Notes: a model not told the origin generated them from the letters alone. DNA of 64,000 nt from Actinomadura coerulea (GCF_014208105.1 NZ_JACHMQ010000001.1:2666001-2730000); one strand, 5' to 3'. Counted from the stretch's first letter, positions 25,452 through 33,466 are shown. Made by a program: numbers and translations.

Positions 25452-26351
25452 GTGAACACGGCGATCGAGCTCACCGAGCTCACCAAGACCTACGGCACCC
25501 GCCGCGGCCTGCGCGGCCTCACCCTCCAGGTACGGGCCGGGGAGGTGTTCGGCTACCTGGGCCCCAACGGGGCCGGGAAGTCCACCACCATCCGGCTGCT
25601 GCTGGACCTGATCCGGCCCACCTCTGGCGCCGCCCGCGTGCTGGGCCTGGATCCGCGCGCCAACGCGGTCGAACTGCACCGCCGCATCGGCTACCTGGCC
25701 GGCGACTTCGTCGTGGACGGCCGGCAGAAGGCCGGCGAGTGCCTGACGTTCCTGGGCAACCTGCGCGGCGGCGTCTCCCCGCACCGGATCGCGGCGCTGG
25801 CCGATCGGCTGGAGCTGGACCTGTCCGCCCGTATCAAGACCCTGTCCAAGGGGAACCGGCAGAAGGTCGGCCTGGTCCAGGCGTTCATGCACCAGCCCGA
25901 GCTCCTCGTCCTGGACGAGCCGACCTCCGGCCTGGACCCCCTGGTGCAGCAGACCTTCCTGGACATGGTGGCCGAGGCGCGAGCCGACGGGCAGACGGTG
26001 TTCATGTCCAGCCACATCATGAGCGAGGTCGAGGCGGTCGCCGACCGCGTCGCCATCATCCGCGACGGCGCGCTGGTCGCCCTGGACACCGTCGCCGAAC
26101 TGCGCGCCCGCTCCTTCCTGACCGTGCGGATCACCTTCGCCGACCCGGTCCGAGCCGAGGACTTCGCCGCCCTGCCCGGCGTCACCCAAGTGACCACCGA
26201 CGGCCCCACGCTCAGCTGCCGCGTCGACGGCTCCCCCGACGCACTGGTCAAGGCCGCGGCCCGGCACACGGTTACCGCTCTGCGCGCCGACACCCAGGAT
26301 CTGGAAGAGCTCTTCCACGCCTACTACACCGGCGCTCCCAGCGCCGCCTGA
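25452..26351 (+). CDS. ABC exporter ATP-binding protein
   Basis: This 299-residue ATPase is of the drug/antibiotic exporter class. It has Walker A GPNGAGKST, a Q-loop region, a signature region read as LSKGNRQKVGLVQAF (the less common KGN form seen in this class), Walker B LLVLDEPTSGLDPL, and a late histidine switch (MSSHIMSE). A C-terminal extension of about 80 residues (DPVRAEDFAALPGVTQV onward) matches the regulatory tail of DrrA-like ATPases. The GTG at 25452 is the start that clears the operator region. It is co-transcribed with the permease 38 nt downstream. Confidence 0.92.
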   Translation: MNTAIELTELTKTYGTRRGLRGLTLQVRAGEVFGYLGPNGAGKSTTIRLLLDLIRPTSGAARVLGLDPRANAVELHRRIGYLAGDFVVDGRQKAGECLTFLGNLRGGVSPHRIAALADRLELDLSARIKTLSKGNRQKVGLVQAFMHQPELLVLDEPTSGLDPLVQQTFLDMVAEARADGQTVFMSSHIMSEVEAVADRVAIIRDGALVALDTVAELRARSFLTVRITFADPVRAEDFAALPGVTQVTTDGPTLSCRVDGSPDALVKAAARHTVTALRADTQDLEELFHAYYTGAPSAA

Positions 26352-26389
26352 CCCATCCCCCGCCACCGCGTCCCCGAAAGGGCGGCACC

Positions 26390-27208
26390 ATGACCACCCC
26401 CGTCCCCGGCATTTCCGGCCCGGCCCGCGCCTTCAGCGGCTCGATCTTCACCAAGACCCTGTACGACAACCGCCGCGTCTTCACCGCCTGGGCCGCCGCC
26501 ACCGGACTGCTGGCGATGATGTACGGCAGCTTCTACCCGCAGATCTCCGCCGACTCCGTGGCGAGCGTCCCCGAATCCATGCGGGGCTTCGGCCTCAATG
26601 ACGTCTCCAGCGCCGCCGGCTATCTCCAGGGCGCCGTGTTCGGCCTCCTCGTCCCCCTCTTGGCCACCTTCTACGGTGCCGCCACCGGGGCCCGAATGAT
26701 CTCCGCCGACGAGGAGTCCGGCTACCTGGACCTCCTGCTGGCCCACCCCGTCGGCCGCATCCGCCTGTTGCTGCACCGCTTCGCCGCCCTGGCCACCGGC
26801 GCCGCCGTCATCGCCGCCGCAGTGCTGGCCGCGATGACGGCCATCCGCTCCAGTGCCGGCCTGGACGCCATCGGCCTCGGCCACTTCACCGCCCAGGCGA
26901 TCAACCTGGCCCTGCTCGCCACCGTGTTCGGCGCACTCGCCACCGGTCTCGGCGCCGCCACACGCAAGAGCCGCCCCACCGTCTTCGGCATCACCGCCGG
27001 GGCCGGCGTCGCCGCCTACGCCCTGCACGGCTTCGCCCCGCAGATCGGCGCCACCTGGCTCCGCGATCTGACCCCGTACCAGTACTACATCGGCGGCGAG
27101 CCGCTGAAGAACGGCTTCCAGTTCGCTGACACCGCGATCCTGGCCGCGGCCGCGGCCGTCCTCGTCATCGCTGGAGCCTGGCGGTTCACCCACCGCGACC
27201 TCGGCTGA
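26390..27208 (+). CDS. ABC exporter permease
   Basis: This 272-residue integral membrane protein has six predicted transmembrane segments. The first loop carries the block SGSIFTKTLYDNRR, and the second helical pair is joined by MISADEESGYLDLLLAHP. This is the pattern of ABC-2-type permeases that form dimers with the preceding ATPase. AAAGGG lies before the ATG at 26390. Together with the upstream ATPase and the divergent regulator it makes a self-contained, probably inducible efflux system. The exported compound is unknown. Confidence 0.88.
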   Translation: MTTPVPGISGPARAFSGSIFTKTLYDNRRVFTAWAAATGLLAMMYGSFYPQISADSVASVPESMRGFGLNDVSSAAGYLQGAVFGLLVPLLATFYGAATGARMISADEESGYLDLLLAHPVGRIRLLLHRFAALATGAAVIAAAVLAAMTAIRSSAGLDAIGLGHFTAQAINLALLATVFGALATGLGAATRKSRPTVFGITAGAGVAAYALHGFAPQIGATWLRDLTPYQYYIGGEPLKNGFQFADTAILAAAAAVLVIAGAWRFTHRDLG

Positions 27209-27243
27209 TCCTGGTCCGGCCGCGGTCGTCCGGAAGCGGACTC

Positions 27244-27475
27244 CTAGACTGCGGTCGCTCCGGGCAGGAGCCGGTCGAGGAGGTGCGCGACGGTGATGAC
27301 ACCGATCATCGGGGCGTCGGTGCGGTCGGGTGCGCCGCTGACCGCGCCGACGGGGCTGCGACTGGCCGCCATGACGCTGGCGATCTCCATGGCGGTGGCG
27401 TTGGCGTCGACTGCGGGCAGCGCCGTCCGCTCCTCCGCGAGGAGGTCGGCGACGGCCTTCCCGGCGAGCTTGCAA
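27244..27475 (-). pseudogene. CBS-domain protein fragment
   Basis: The minus-strand frame ending at TAG 27246-27244 reads LAEERTALPAVDANATAMEIAS, here in part, then VMAASRSPVGAV, then IGVITVAHLLDRLLPG. This is the second CBS motif of a two-CBS protein. No start codon or first CBS motif is present. Its 5' end abuts a transporter fragment on the other strand. Confidence 0.6.
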
Positions 27476-27476
27476 C

Positions 27477-27838
27477 GACGGCCTCGTCCTGCCGTTCGTG
27501 AAGCTCGCCGCCCTGGTGGTGTTCGGTGCGCTGTTGTCCCCCGCGTTCCTCGGCGACGTCGGCTGGACGGGCTGGGCCTTCGCCGTCCTCGCCCTCGTGG
27601 TCGCCCGGCCGGTGGGGATCTGGGTGTCGTTCCTGCGCTCCGGGCTGACCGCGCGTGAGCAGGCGGCGATGGTGTGGTTCGGCCCCAAGGGCTTCGCCTC
27701 GGTCGTCTACGGGCTGCTGGTCCTGGAGTCCGGCATCCCGGCCGGCGAGAAGATCTTCCACCTCGCCGGCGTCACCATCACCCTGTCGATCCTCGCCCAC
27801 GCCTCCACCGACATCGTCGTCGCCCGCGGCTTCGACGA
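27477..27838 (+). pseudogene. C-terminal fragment of an NhaP-like cation:proton antiporter
   Basis: The frame carries hydrophobic helices and the conserved antiporter block [24 protein letters not shown], followed by a last helix with [19 protein letters not shown]. This matches the C-terminal quarter of CPA1-type Na+/H+ antiporters. The N-terminal helices with the ion-binding aspartates are missing. After about 27838 the frame passes into unrelated sequence. Confidence 0.65.
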
Positions 27839-27842
27839 CGGC

Positions 27843-28070
27843 TGCTGGACAACGTCCCCACCGTGCTGCTTGTCGCCCCGGTCACTTTCCTGGTCTGCGA
27901 ACGACTTGCCCTGAAGGTCGTCCGTACCTGATCGCCGAGGTGATGGCCTCCAGCATCGGCGGCACCGCCACGCTGGTCGGCGACCCGCCCAACATCATCA
28001 TCATCGTCGGCCGCGGCGACCTGTCGTTCAACGACTTCCTGGTCAACCTGGCCCCGCTCATCGCCAGCGC
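27843..28070 (+). pseudogene. fragment of an SLC13/ArsB-type ion transporter
   Basis: The sequence [20 protein letters not shown] is followed, after a one-base frame change near 27925, by [24 protein letters not shown] and [11 protein letters not shown]. These are the two best-conserved signatures of the SLC13/ArsB ion transporter superfamily, including the [12 protein letters not shown] loop. Both ends are missing. Confidence 0.68.
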
Positions 28071-28418
28071 ACCTCAGGGAAGATCGAGTCCGTTGCGATC
28101 TCCCACATTCACTGCCCGCGCTGCCACGACCGCACTAATCCACGGTAGCCGGAGGCACCAGGCCCGTACGGACTCTCTGAGAAGCCGCTCCCATCTTGTC
28201 GTCGGGCCTGTCACTCCCCTCGCGCATCGCATGCTCTATGTGTACGTGGCTGGCTTCAAGGCCTCTCTGTCAGCCTCTGGGAAGACATGGGGATGGCGCC
28301 TTGGGCGCTTGCCCTCGTGCTGGAATTACGGCGGGCACTGAGCTTCTGACAACAACGACGCCGCCAACCGGACGTCCGAGAACAGCCATGACAGTCGCGG
28401 CGCCCACCAAGCCGGATG
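28071..28418. other. intergenic region containing repeat copy B
   Basis: No gene is seen. The stretch joins the end of the SLC13-like relic to the 3' end of the LacI-type gene and contains the second copy of the 50-base dispersed repeat (28149-28198). Confidence 0.5.
28149..28198 (+). repeat. dispersed repeat, copy B
   Basis: This element is 44/50 identical to bases 18456-18505 and in the same orientation. The mismatches fall at three places, so both copies have diverged rather than being recent duplicates. Copy A also lies in a relic-rich stretch. Confidence 0.7.
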
Positions 28419-29474
28419 TTAGGCGGGGGGCGGGTTCTCGGAATATTGGCGGTCTGGTGGCGGGGCGCAGGAACCGCGCTGGACGAGTTGGGCGCCGACG
28501 CGGTAGGTGCGGCTGTTCCGGGCGGGGGGGACTTTGCCGCGGCCGCGTTCCAGTTGCTGGAGGAGAAGGTCCATGGCGAGTTCGCCCAGTTCCCGGGCGC
28601 CATTGTCGACGACGGTGACAGGCGGGTGCCACCAGCGGAGCCAGCTGATGTCCTCGTAGCAGACGAGGGAGAGGTCGTCCGGGACGCGGACGCCGGCGGC
28701 CACGAGCGCGGGCAGGACGCCGAAGACGGCCTCGTGGTTGGCCGCGAGGAGGGCGGTCATCTCCGGGGCGCGGCACAGCAGCCGGTCGGTCGCGTCGGAG
28801 CCGAAGGCCGGTTCGAACGGGCCGCGCTCGACCAGCCGCTCGTCCACCTGGAGGCCGCGCTCGCGCAGGGCCTGCTCGTATCCCGCGAACCGCTCCTGGC
28901 CGGAGTTCGTGTCGGGCGGCCCGCCGATGTAGCCGATGTGGCGGTGGCCGAGGTCCAGCAGGTGCCGGGTCGCCTCGTGGGCGCCGTCGCGGTCGGCCGC
29001 GAGGACGGTCGGGGCGGCGCTCTCGGCCGCGCCGCGGATGAGGTTGACCACGGCGGTGCCGCCCGCCAGCAGGGCGTTGGAGGCGGCGGCGTTGGAACCG
29101 GTGCCGATCAGGATGAGGCCGTCCACGCCGTGCTCGCCGAGCGTCCTGAGGATGGTCTCCTCGCGGCGCGGGTCGGCGTCGGTGATGTAGAGCATCATCT
29201 GGTAGTCCTCGGCCGCGGCGCGGCGTTGGACGACCTCGGCGACGGTGTGGAACGAGGCGTTCACCAGGTTGCCGACGACGAGCCCGATCAGGTGCGATTG
29301 CCGGGACCGCAGCGAGCTGGCCGCGCGGTTCGGCCGGTAGCCGAGGCGCCGGGCGGTGTCCTCGACGAGGGCGCGCGTCTCGGCGGCGATCAGGGACGAG
29401 CCGCTCAGCGCCCGGGAGGCGGTGCTGCGTGAGACGCCTGCGGCGGCGGCCACGTCCTTCAGGGTGACGCTCAT
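28419..29474 (-). CDS. LacI-family transcriptional regulator of the divergent catabolic operon
   Basis: This is a 351-residue LacI/GalR regulator. The N-terminal helix-turn-helix reads TLKDVAAAAGVSRSTASRALSG, followed by the hinge segment ALVEDTARRLGYRPNRAASSLRS (shown in parts). The periplasmic-binding-protein-like effector domain spans residues about 60-330, with GLVVGNL, DGLILIGTG and DLGHRHIGYIGGP. ATG 29474 has GGAG just upstream. It is divergent from the 14-gene hydantoin/opine-type operon. Two 14-bp TG-n10-CA palindromes with a central CG lie in the gap, one directly before this gene and one before the operon. It probably represses both until a pathway metabolite binds. Confidence 0.92.
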   Translation of the reverse strand: MSVTLKDVAAAAGVSRSTASRALSGSSLIAAETRALVEDTARRLGYRPNRAASSLRSRQSHLIGLVVGNLVNASFHTVAEVVQRRAAAEDYQMMLYITDADPRREETILRTLGEHGVDGLILIGTGSNAAASNALLAGGTAVVNLIRGAAESAAPTVLAADRDGAHEATRHLLDLGHRHIGYIGGPPDTNSGQERFAGYEQALRERGLQVDERLVERGPFEPAFGSDATDRLLCRAPEMTALLAANHEAVFGVLPALVAAGVRVPDDLSLVCYEDISWLRWWHPPVTVVDNGARELGELAMDLLLQQLERGRGKVPPARNSRTYRVGAQLVQRGSCAPPPDRQYSENPPPA

Positions 29475-29487
29475 CGTGCTCCGTCTC

Positions 29488-29501
29488 TGCAATCGATCCC
29501 A
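29488..29501 (+). promoter_or_regulatory. LacI-type operator O1
   Basis: TGCAATCGATCCCA fits the family pattern TGnnAnCGnTnnCA. It lies 14 nt upstream of the LacI gene's ATG, in a position suited to autoregulation. It differs from O2 by one base. Confidence 0.65.
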
Positions 29502-29568
29502 CTAGCGCACTCATCATGCCACAGGAGGGTGGGCGAGGTCGGAGCAACAAAAAGCTAGAAGGCGACTC

Positions 29569-29598
29569 TTGACACATGAGTTACCGCTGCCGCAACCT
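29569..29598 (+). promoter_or_regulatory. possible promoter of the catabolic operon
   Basis: A consensus -35 hexamer TTGACA (29569-29574) is followed after 18 nt by CAACCT (29593-29598), a poor -10. Operator O2 starts three bases further on, so a bound repressor would cover this promoter. The -10 call is uncertain. Confidence 0.35.
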
Positions 29599-29600
29599 TG

Positions 29601-29614
29601 TGCAACCGATCCCA
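29601..29614 (+). promoter_or_regulatory. LacI-type operator O2
   Basis: TGCAACCGATCCCA is identical to O1 at 13 of 14 bases and in the same orientation, 113 bp away. It lies just downstream of the putative operon promoter and 34 nt before the first gene. Confidence 0.68.
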
Positions 29615-29647
29615 GCGGGATGAGCTCTACAGACTCGGGGAAAGATC

Positions 29648-30613
29648 TTGGATCGCGACGACGTCTCATGGCACGGCTACTGGCCGGCGGCGCCCACGCC
29701 GTTCACCGCGGATGGCGCGCTGGACGAGGACGCCTGGCGCGCGCTGCTGCGGCTGTACGTGCGGCAGGGCGTGCACGGCGTGCTGGTCAACGGCAGCACC
29801 GGCGAGTGGTTCAGCCAGAGCCCCGCCGAGCGCCGGCGGGTCGCCGAGATCGCCGTCACCGAGGTGGCCGGCCGGGTTCCCGTGGTCGTCGGCGTCACCG
29901 CGTACACCCCGGCCGAGGCGATCGGGCTGGCCAGGCACGCCGCCGACGCGGGGGCCGACGGCGTGCTCGCCACCCCGCCGCCCTACGTCCACCCCGGCCC
30001 GGAGGAGCTCCTGGCGTTCTTCGCCGAGGTCAGCGCGGCCACGGACCTGCCGTTCATGGTCTACAACTGGCCGCGCGGCGTCGCCGTCGACATGGGCGAC
30101 CACCCGGATCTGGTCCGGCGGCTGGCCGACCTGCCCCGGGTCGCCGCGATCAAGGACAGCACCGGGGATTGGCTCCGGATGCTCGCGACGGTCGAGGCGG
30201 TCGCCGACCGCGTCCGGGTCTTCGGCAGCTTCCTGCACCGCCGCGGCCTGGCCGTCCTGCTGGAACTCGGCGGCGACGGCAACATCGACGGCGGCGGGCT
30301 CGGCGCCCCGTTCGCCGTCCCCTACTACGAGGCCGTCGCCCGGCGCGACGGCGCGGCTGCCCGCACCTGGGCCGACCGCTACACCTGCCTGTCGGGACGG
30401 CTCATCCGCCCCGACTACAGCGGCGTGTTCGGCTCGCCGATCGCCCAGCTCAAGGGGGCCATGTCCCTGCTCGGGCAGCCGGGCGGGCACGTCCGCCCAC
30501 CGCTGCGGCCGGTCACCGGCACCGCGCTGGAGGCGATCGGCGCGGTCCTGGAGGAGTCCGGCCTGGCGGACACCCTCGCGCCGGAGCGGGGCGCGGTCGG
30601 GGCGCGGCCATGA
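29648..30613 (+). CDS. DapA-family aldolase/deaminase
   Basis: This 321-residue TIM-barrel protein belongs to the dihydrodipicolinate synthase/N-acetylneuraminate lyase superfamily. The Schiff-base lysine is K169 in AIKDSTGD, the catalytic tyrosine is Y139 in VYNWP, and the carboxylate-binding loop is NGSTGEW (residues 48-54). Members cleave or dehydrate alpha-keto acids or cyclic imines. One subgroup deaminates 1-pyrroline-4-hydroxy-2-carboxylate in hydroxyproline breakdown, alongside an HcnABC-like dehydrogenase as here. The TTG at 29648 follows GGGGAAAGA and is the only start near the N-terminal block. It is the first gene of the operon, and its stop overlaps the next ATG (ATGA). The exact substrate is unknown. 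Confidence 0.85.
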   Translation: MDRDDVSWHGYWPAAPTPFTADGALDEDAWRALLRLYVRQGVHGVLVNGSTGEWFSQSPAERRRVAEIAVTEVAGRVPVVVGVTAYTPAEAIGLARHAADAGADGVLATPPPYVHPGPEELLAFFAEVSAATDLPFMVYNWPRGVAVDMGDHPDLVRRLADLPRVAAIKDSTGDWLRMLATVEAVADRVRVFGSFLHRRGLAVLLELGGDGNIDGGGLGAPFAVPYYEAVARRDGAAARTWADRYTCLSGRLIRPDYSGVFGSPIAQLKGAMSLLGQPGGHVRPPLRPVTGTALEAIGAVLEESGLADTLAPERGAVGARP

Positions 30614-30864
30614 GCACCGGCACCCGGATCACCATCGACGGGGAACCCGTGGACGCCGCCGCGGGCGCGTCCCTGACGGCCGTGTTCGTGGCCGACGGGC
30701 GCTGGCGGCTGCGCGACAACCCGGTCAGCGGGGAGCCGCGCGGGCCGTTCTGCGGGATGGGCGTGTGCTTCGAGTGCGAGGTCACCGTCGACGGGCGGCC
30801 CGGTGTGCGGGCGTGCCTGACCAGGGTCCTGCCCGGCATGGCGGTCGAGACGGGGGCGCCATGA
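30610..30864 (+). CDS. (2Fe-2S) subunit of an HcnA-like heteromeric dehydrogenase
   Basis: This 84-residue ferredoxin-like subunit has cysteines C48, C53, C56 and C69 (FCGMGVCFEC, then ACL), the plant-type 2Fe-2S ligand spacing. It corresponds to HcnA of hydrogen cyanide synthase, the small subunit of opine oxidases and that of heteromeric D-hydroxyproline dehydrogenase. It passes electrons from the catalytic flavoprotein to the larger FAD subunit or the respiratory chain. It overlaps both neighbours by 4 nt, giving equal translation of the three subunits. Confidence 0.88.
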   Translation: MSTGTRITIDGEPVDAAAGASLTAVFVADGRWRLRDNPVSGEPRGPFCGMGVCFECEVTVDGRPGVRACLTRVLPGMAVETGAP

Positions 30865-32291
30865 CGACCACCGCGTGCGACGTGCTGATCGTGGGCGGTG
30901 GCCCGGCCGGGCTGTCGGCCGCGGCAAGGCTGGCCGCCGCCGGGCTCGCCGTGACCCTCGTCGACGAGCAGCCCGAACTCGGCGGCCAGTACTACCGCAG
31001 CCCGTCGCCCGCCGTGCTGCGCGAGCACGGAGATCACCGCCCGGAGGGCGGCCGGCTCGTCGCGCGCGTCCGGAGCCTCGGCGTCGACTGCCGGACGGGC
31101 CATCTGGTCTGGGGGGTCGACGACGACGGGCGGACACTCCTCGGTACCGGCCCGGACGGCTCCCCCGTCCGGCTGCGCGGACGCCACGTGATCGTGGCCA
31201 CCGGCGCCTACGAGCGGACCCACCCGTTCCCCGGCTGGCAGCTCCCCAGCGTCACGACGCCCGGCTTCGCCCAGCACCTGGCCGCCGCCGACGGCACCTC
31301 GCCGGGCCGGCGGGTGCTGGTCGCCGGGTCGGGCCCCTTCCTGCTGCCCGTCGCCTGCTCCCTGCTCGCCGCCGGCGCCGACGTGGTCGGCGTCGCGGAG
31401 GCCGGGCACCCCTACCGGCCGTCGCTGCGGGCGGCAACGGCACTGCGGCATCCCGCCCGGCTCCGCGAACTGGCGGGATACGCGGCGCGGCTGGCCCGCG
31501 CGCGCGTTCCGCTCTGGCAGGGGCGCGTCGTGAGCAGGGCGTCCGGGGCCGACCGCGTCTCGTCGGCCACGCTCGCCGCCACCGCCGATCCGGGACGGCC
31601 GCTGCGGACCGTGGACGTCGACGCCCTCTGCGTCGGGTACGGGTTCCGGCCGCAGACCGACCTGGCCCGCCTGCTCGGCTGCGAGATCCGCGCCGACGCG
31701 GTGACCGGCGACGCCGAGCCCGTCACCGACGCCTTCGGCCGCACGAGCCGGCCCGGCGTGTACGTGGCCGGCGAGGCGGCCGGCGTCGGCGGCGTCCACC
31801 GGGCCCTGGTCCGCGGCGCGACGGCCGCCGCGCACATCCTCCTCCGCGAGGGGAGCCCCGCAGCCCCCGGCCCCCGGGAGATCGCCCGGCTCGCCGCGCG
31901 GGGCCGCGCCCTCACCCGGTTCACCGCGCTCAGCGACGCCCTGTACCCGAGCCAGGCCGAGCTGCGGAAGGCGCTGGCGGCCACTTTGGACGACGACACG
32001 ATCGTGTGCCGCTGCGAAGCGGTCACCGCCGCCGCCGTGCGCTCAGCCGCCGCCGAGCGGGCGGGCGGCGACCTGAACGCCGCCAAGTCGTGGTCGCGCG
32101 CCGGGATGGGCCCCTGCCAGGGCCGCTTCTGCGGGTTCGCCGTCGCCGGCCTCGTCCGCGACGCCGCCGGCGACGCGGCGGACGGCGCGGCGCGGTGCGG
32201 TGTCCCGGTCTTCCCGGCCCGCCAGCCCATCCGCCCCGTGCCCGTCGAGACGCTGCTCGCGCTCGGCGAGCAGGACGGGGGCGACGGATGA
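30861..32291 (+). CDS. HcnB-like FAD/NAD(P)-binding subunit with BFD-type iron-sulfur domain
   Basis: This 476-residue flavoprotein is the alpha subunit of HcnABC/opine-oxidase-type dehydrogenases. The first dinucleotide motif is GGGPAG (residues 12-17). A second Rossmann motif is VLVAGSGPFLLPVA, and the late FAD motif is GVYVAGEAAGVGG. The C-terminal 95 residues carry a BFD-like 2Fe-2S site with C383, C385, C419 and C424 (CRCE, then GPCQGRFCG). It is predicted to shuttle electrons rather than bind the amine substrate. It is translationally coupled on both sides (ATGA overlaps). Subunit order matches hcnA-hcnB-hcnC. Confidence 0.9.
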   Translation: MTTTACDVLIVGGGPAGLSAAARLAAAGLAVTLVDEQPELGGQYYRSPSPAVLREHGDHRPEGGRLVARVRSLGVDCRTGHLVWGVDDDGRTLLGTGPDGSPVRLRGRHVIVATGAYERTHPFPGWQLPSVTTPGFAQHLAAADGTSPGRRVLVAGSGPFLLPVACSLLAAGADVVGVAEAGHPYRPSLRAATALRHPARLRELAGYAARLARARVPLWQGRVVSRASGADRVSSATLAATADPGRPLRTVDVDALCVGYGFRPQTDLARLLGCEIRADAVTGDAEPVTDAFGRTSRPGVYVAGEAAGVGGVHRALVRGATAAAHILLREGSPAAPGPREIARLAARGRALTRFTALSDALYPSQAELRKALAATLDDDTIVCRCEAVTAAAVRSAAAERAGGDLNAAKSWSRAGMGPCQGRFCGFAVAGLVRDAAGDAADGAARCGVPVFPARQPIRPVPVETLLALGEQDGGDG

Positions 32292-33466
32292 GCGCGCTGA
32301 CCGCCGACGTGGTCGTGATCGGAGCCGGGGTACTGGGCGGCGCGGCCGCCTTCCATCTCGCCCGCGGCGGGCACCGGGTGATCGTCCTGGACCGCGGCGC
32401 TCCGGGCCGGGAGGGATCGGGCACGACAGCGGGTAACCTGCACGTCCAGGCCGTCCACACCCGGCGGCCCGGGCAGGAGGTCCCGCTTGACAGTGCCCGG
32501 TTCCTGCCCCTCCAACGCGCCGCGAGCGACCGGTGGAACTCGGTCGAGGCGGAACTGGAGACCTCGGTGGAACTGCGCCGCAGCGGCGGTTTCACCATCG
32601 CCGAGACGCCCGAACAGCGTGCCGAGCTGATCGCCAAGCACGCCTGGGAGGATCGGGCCGGGATCCGCACCGAGGTCCTGGACGGCGACGGGGCCCGCGC
32701 CGCGCTGCCGCTGCTCGGCCCCACCGTCACCGCGGCCACCTGGTGTCCGCTGGACGGGTACGCCAACCCGCTGCTGACGACCCCCGCCTACCTGGCGGCG
32801 GCGGTGCGGCACGGAGCCCGGTTGCACCCGTTCTGCCCGGTCCGCGCCGTGGAACGTTCCGGATCGGGCTGGCGGGTCACTGCCGGGGACCTCACCGTCG
32901 AGGCCCCGCACGTGGTCGACGTGGCCGGGCCCTGGCTCGGGGAGATCGCCGCGCTGGCGGGGATCGGCCTGCGGATGACGCCCGTCGCCATCCAGATGCA
33001 TGTGACCGTGCGGCTGCCCGAGACGCTGCGGCACCTCGTCCAGCACATCGGCGAGGGCCTGTCGGTCAAGCAGGTCACCGCGGGGAACCTGCTGATCGGG
33101 GGCGGCTGGCCCGCCCTGCGGCTGGAACCCGACGGCCGGAGCCCGGTCAGCCTGTCCAGCGTCCTCGGCAACGTCGCCCAGGCCGCCCGTGTCCTGCCGT
33201 TCGTGCGGGACCTGCGCCTGCTGCGGACGTGGGCTGGTCCCCTGGCCGCCACGCCGGATGAGATGCCGGTGATCGGGGAGGTGCCGGGCGCGCCCGGCTT
33301 CCTAGTCGCGGGCGGAACCTACGCCTTCACGTTCGCCCCGCTGTGGGGCGAGACCCTGCGCTGCCTGGTCGAGGGAAAGCCGACCCCGGTCGACATCCGC
33401 GACCTCGGGCCCGACCGGCTCCTGGAGCCCGCCGCGCCCGCCGCGCCTTACGAGGAGGCCCGATGA
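32288..33466 (+). CDS. HcnC-like FAD-dependent amine/amino-acid dehydrogenase (DAO family)
   Basis: This 392-residue D-amino-acid-oxidase-fold flavoprotein is the catalytic beta subunit of the three-part enzyme. It has the FAD motif VVIGAGVLGGAAA, then LDRGAPGREGSGTTAGN, and the C-terminal GGTYAFTFAPLWGE block near the active site. In opine oxidases, HcnC and D-hydroxyproline dehydrogenase this subunit oxidises the C-N bond of an N-substituted or cyclic amino acid. The neighbouring DapA-family gene would fit a cyclic imine product, but that is inference. It overlaps the amidohydrolase gene by 4 nt. Confidence 0.9.
   Translation: MSALTADVVVIGAGVLGGAAAFHLARGGHRVIVLDRGAPGREGSGTTAGNLHVQAVHTRRPGQEVPLDSARFLPLQRAASDRWNSVEAELETSVELRRSGGFTIAETPEQRAELIAKHAWEDRAGIRTEVLDGDGARAALPLLGPTVTAATWCPLDGYANPLLTTPAYLAAAVRHGARLHPFCPVRAVERSGSGWRVTAGDLTVEAPHVVDVAGPWLGEIAALAGIGLRMTPVAIQMHVTVRLPETLRHLVQHIGEGLSVKQVTAGNLLIGGGWPALRLEPDGRSPVSLSSVLGNVAQAARVLPFVRDLRLLRTWAGPLAATPDEMPVIGEVPGAPGFLVAGGTYAFTFAPLWGETLRCLVEGKPTPVDIRDLGPDRLLEPAAPAAPYEEAR

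Noticed and set aside
28149..28198. Possible T-box riboswitch, because the reverse strand contains an AGAGAGTCC-like block
   Set aside because: No downstream GGTGGTACC-type antiterminator element and no aminoacyl-tRNA synthetase or amino-acid gene follows. Kept only as a dispersed repeat.
29598..32291. 897-codon plus-strand frame starting before the DapA-family gene
   Set aside because: Only its last 476 codons (from ATG 30861) encode the HcnB-like protein. The upstream part is an out-of-frame reading of the DapA-like and ferredoxin-like genes.
30861..33466. Hydrogen cyanide synthase (hcnABC)
   Set aside because: The subunit order and domains match, but this architecture is shared with opine and hydroxyproline dehydrogenases. 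The hydantoinase and DapA-family context argues against cyanide production.
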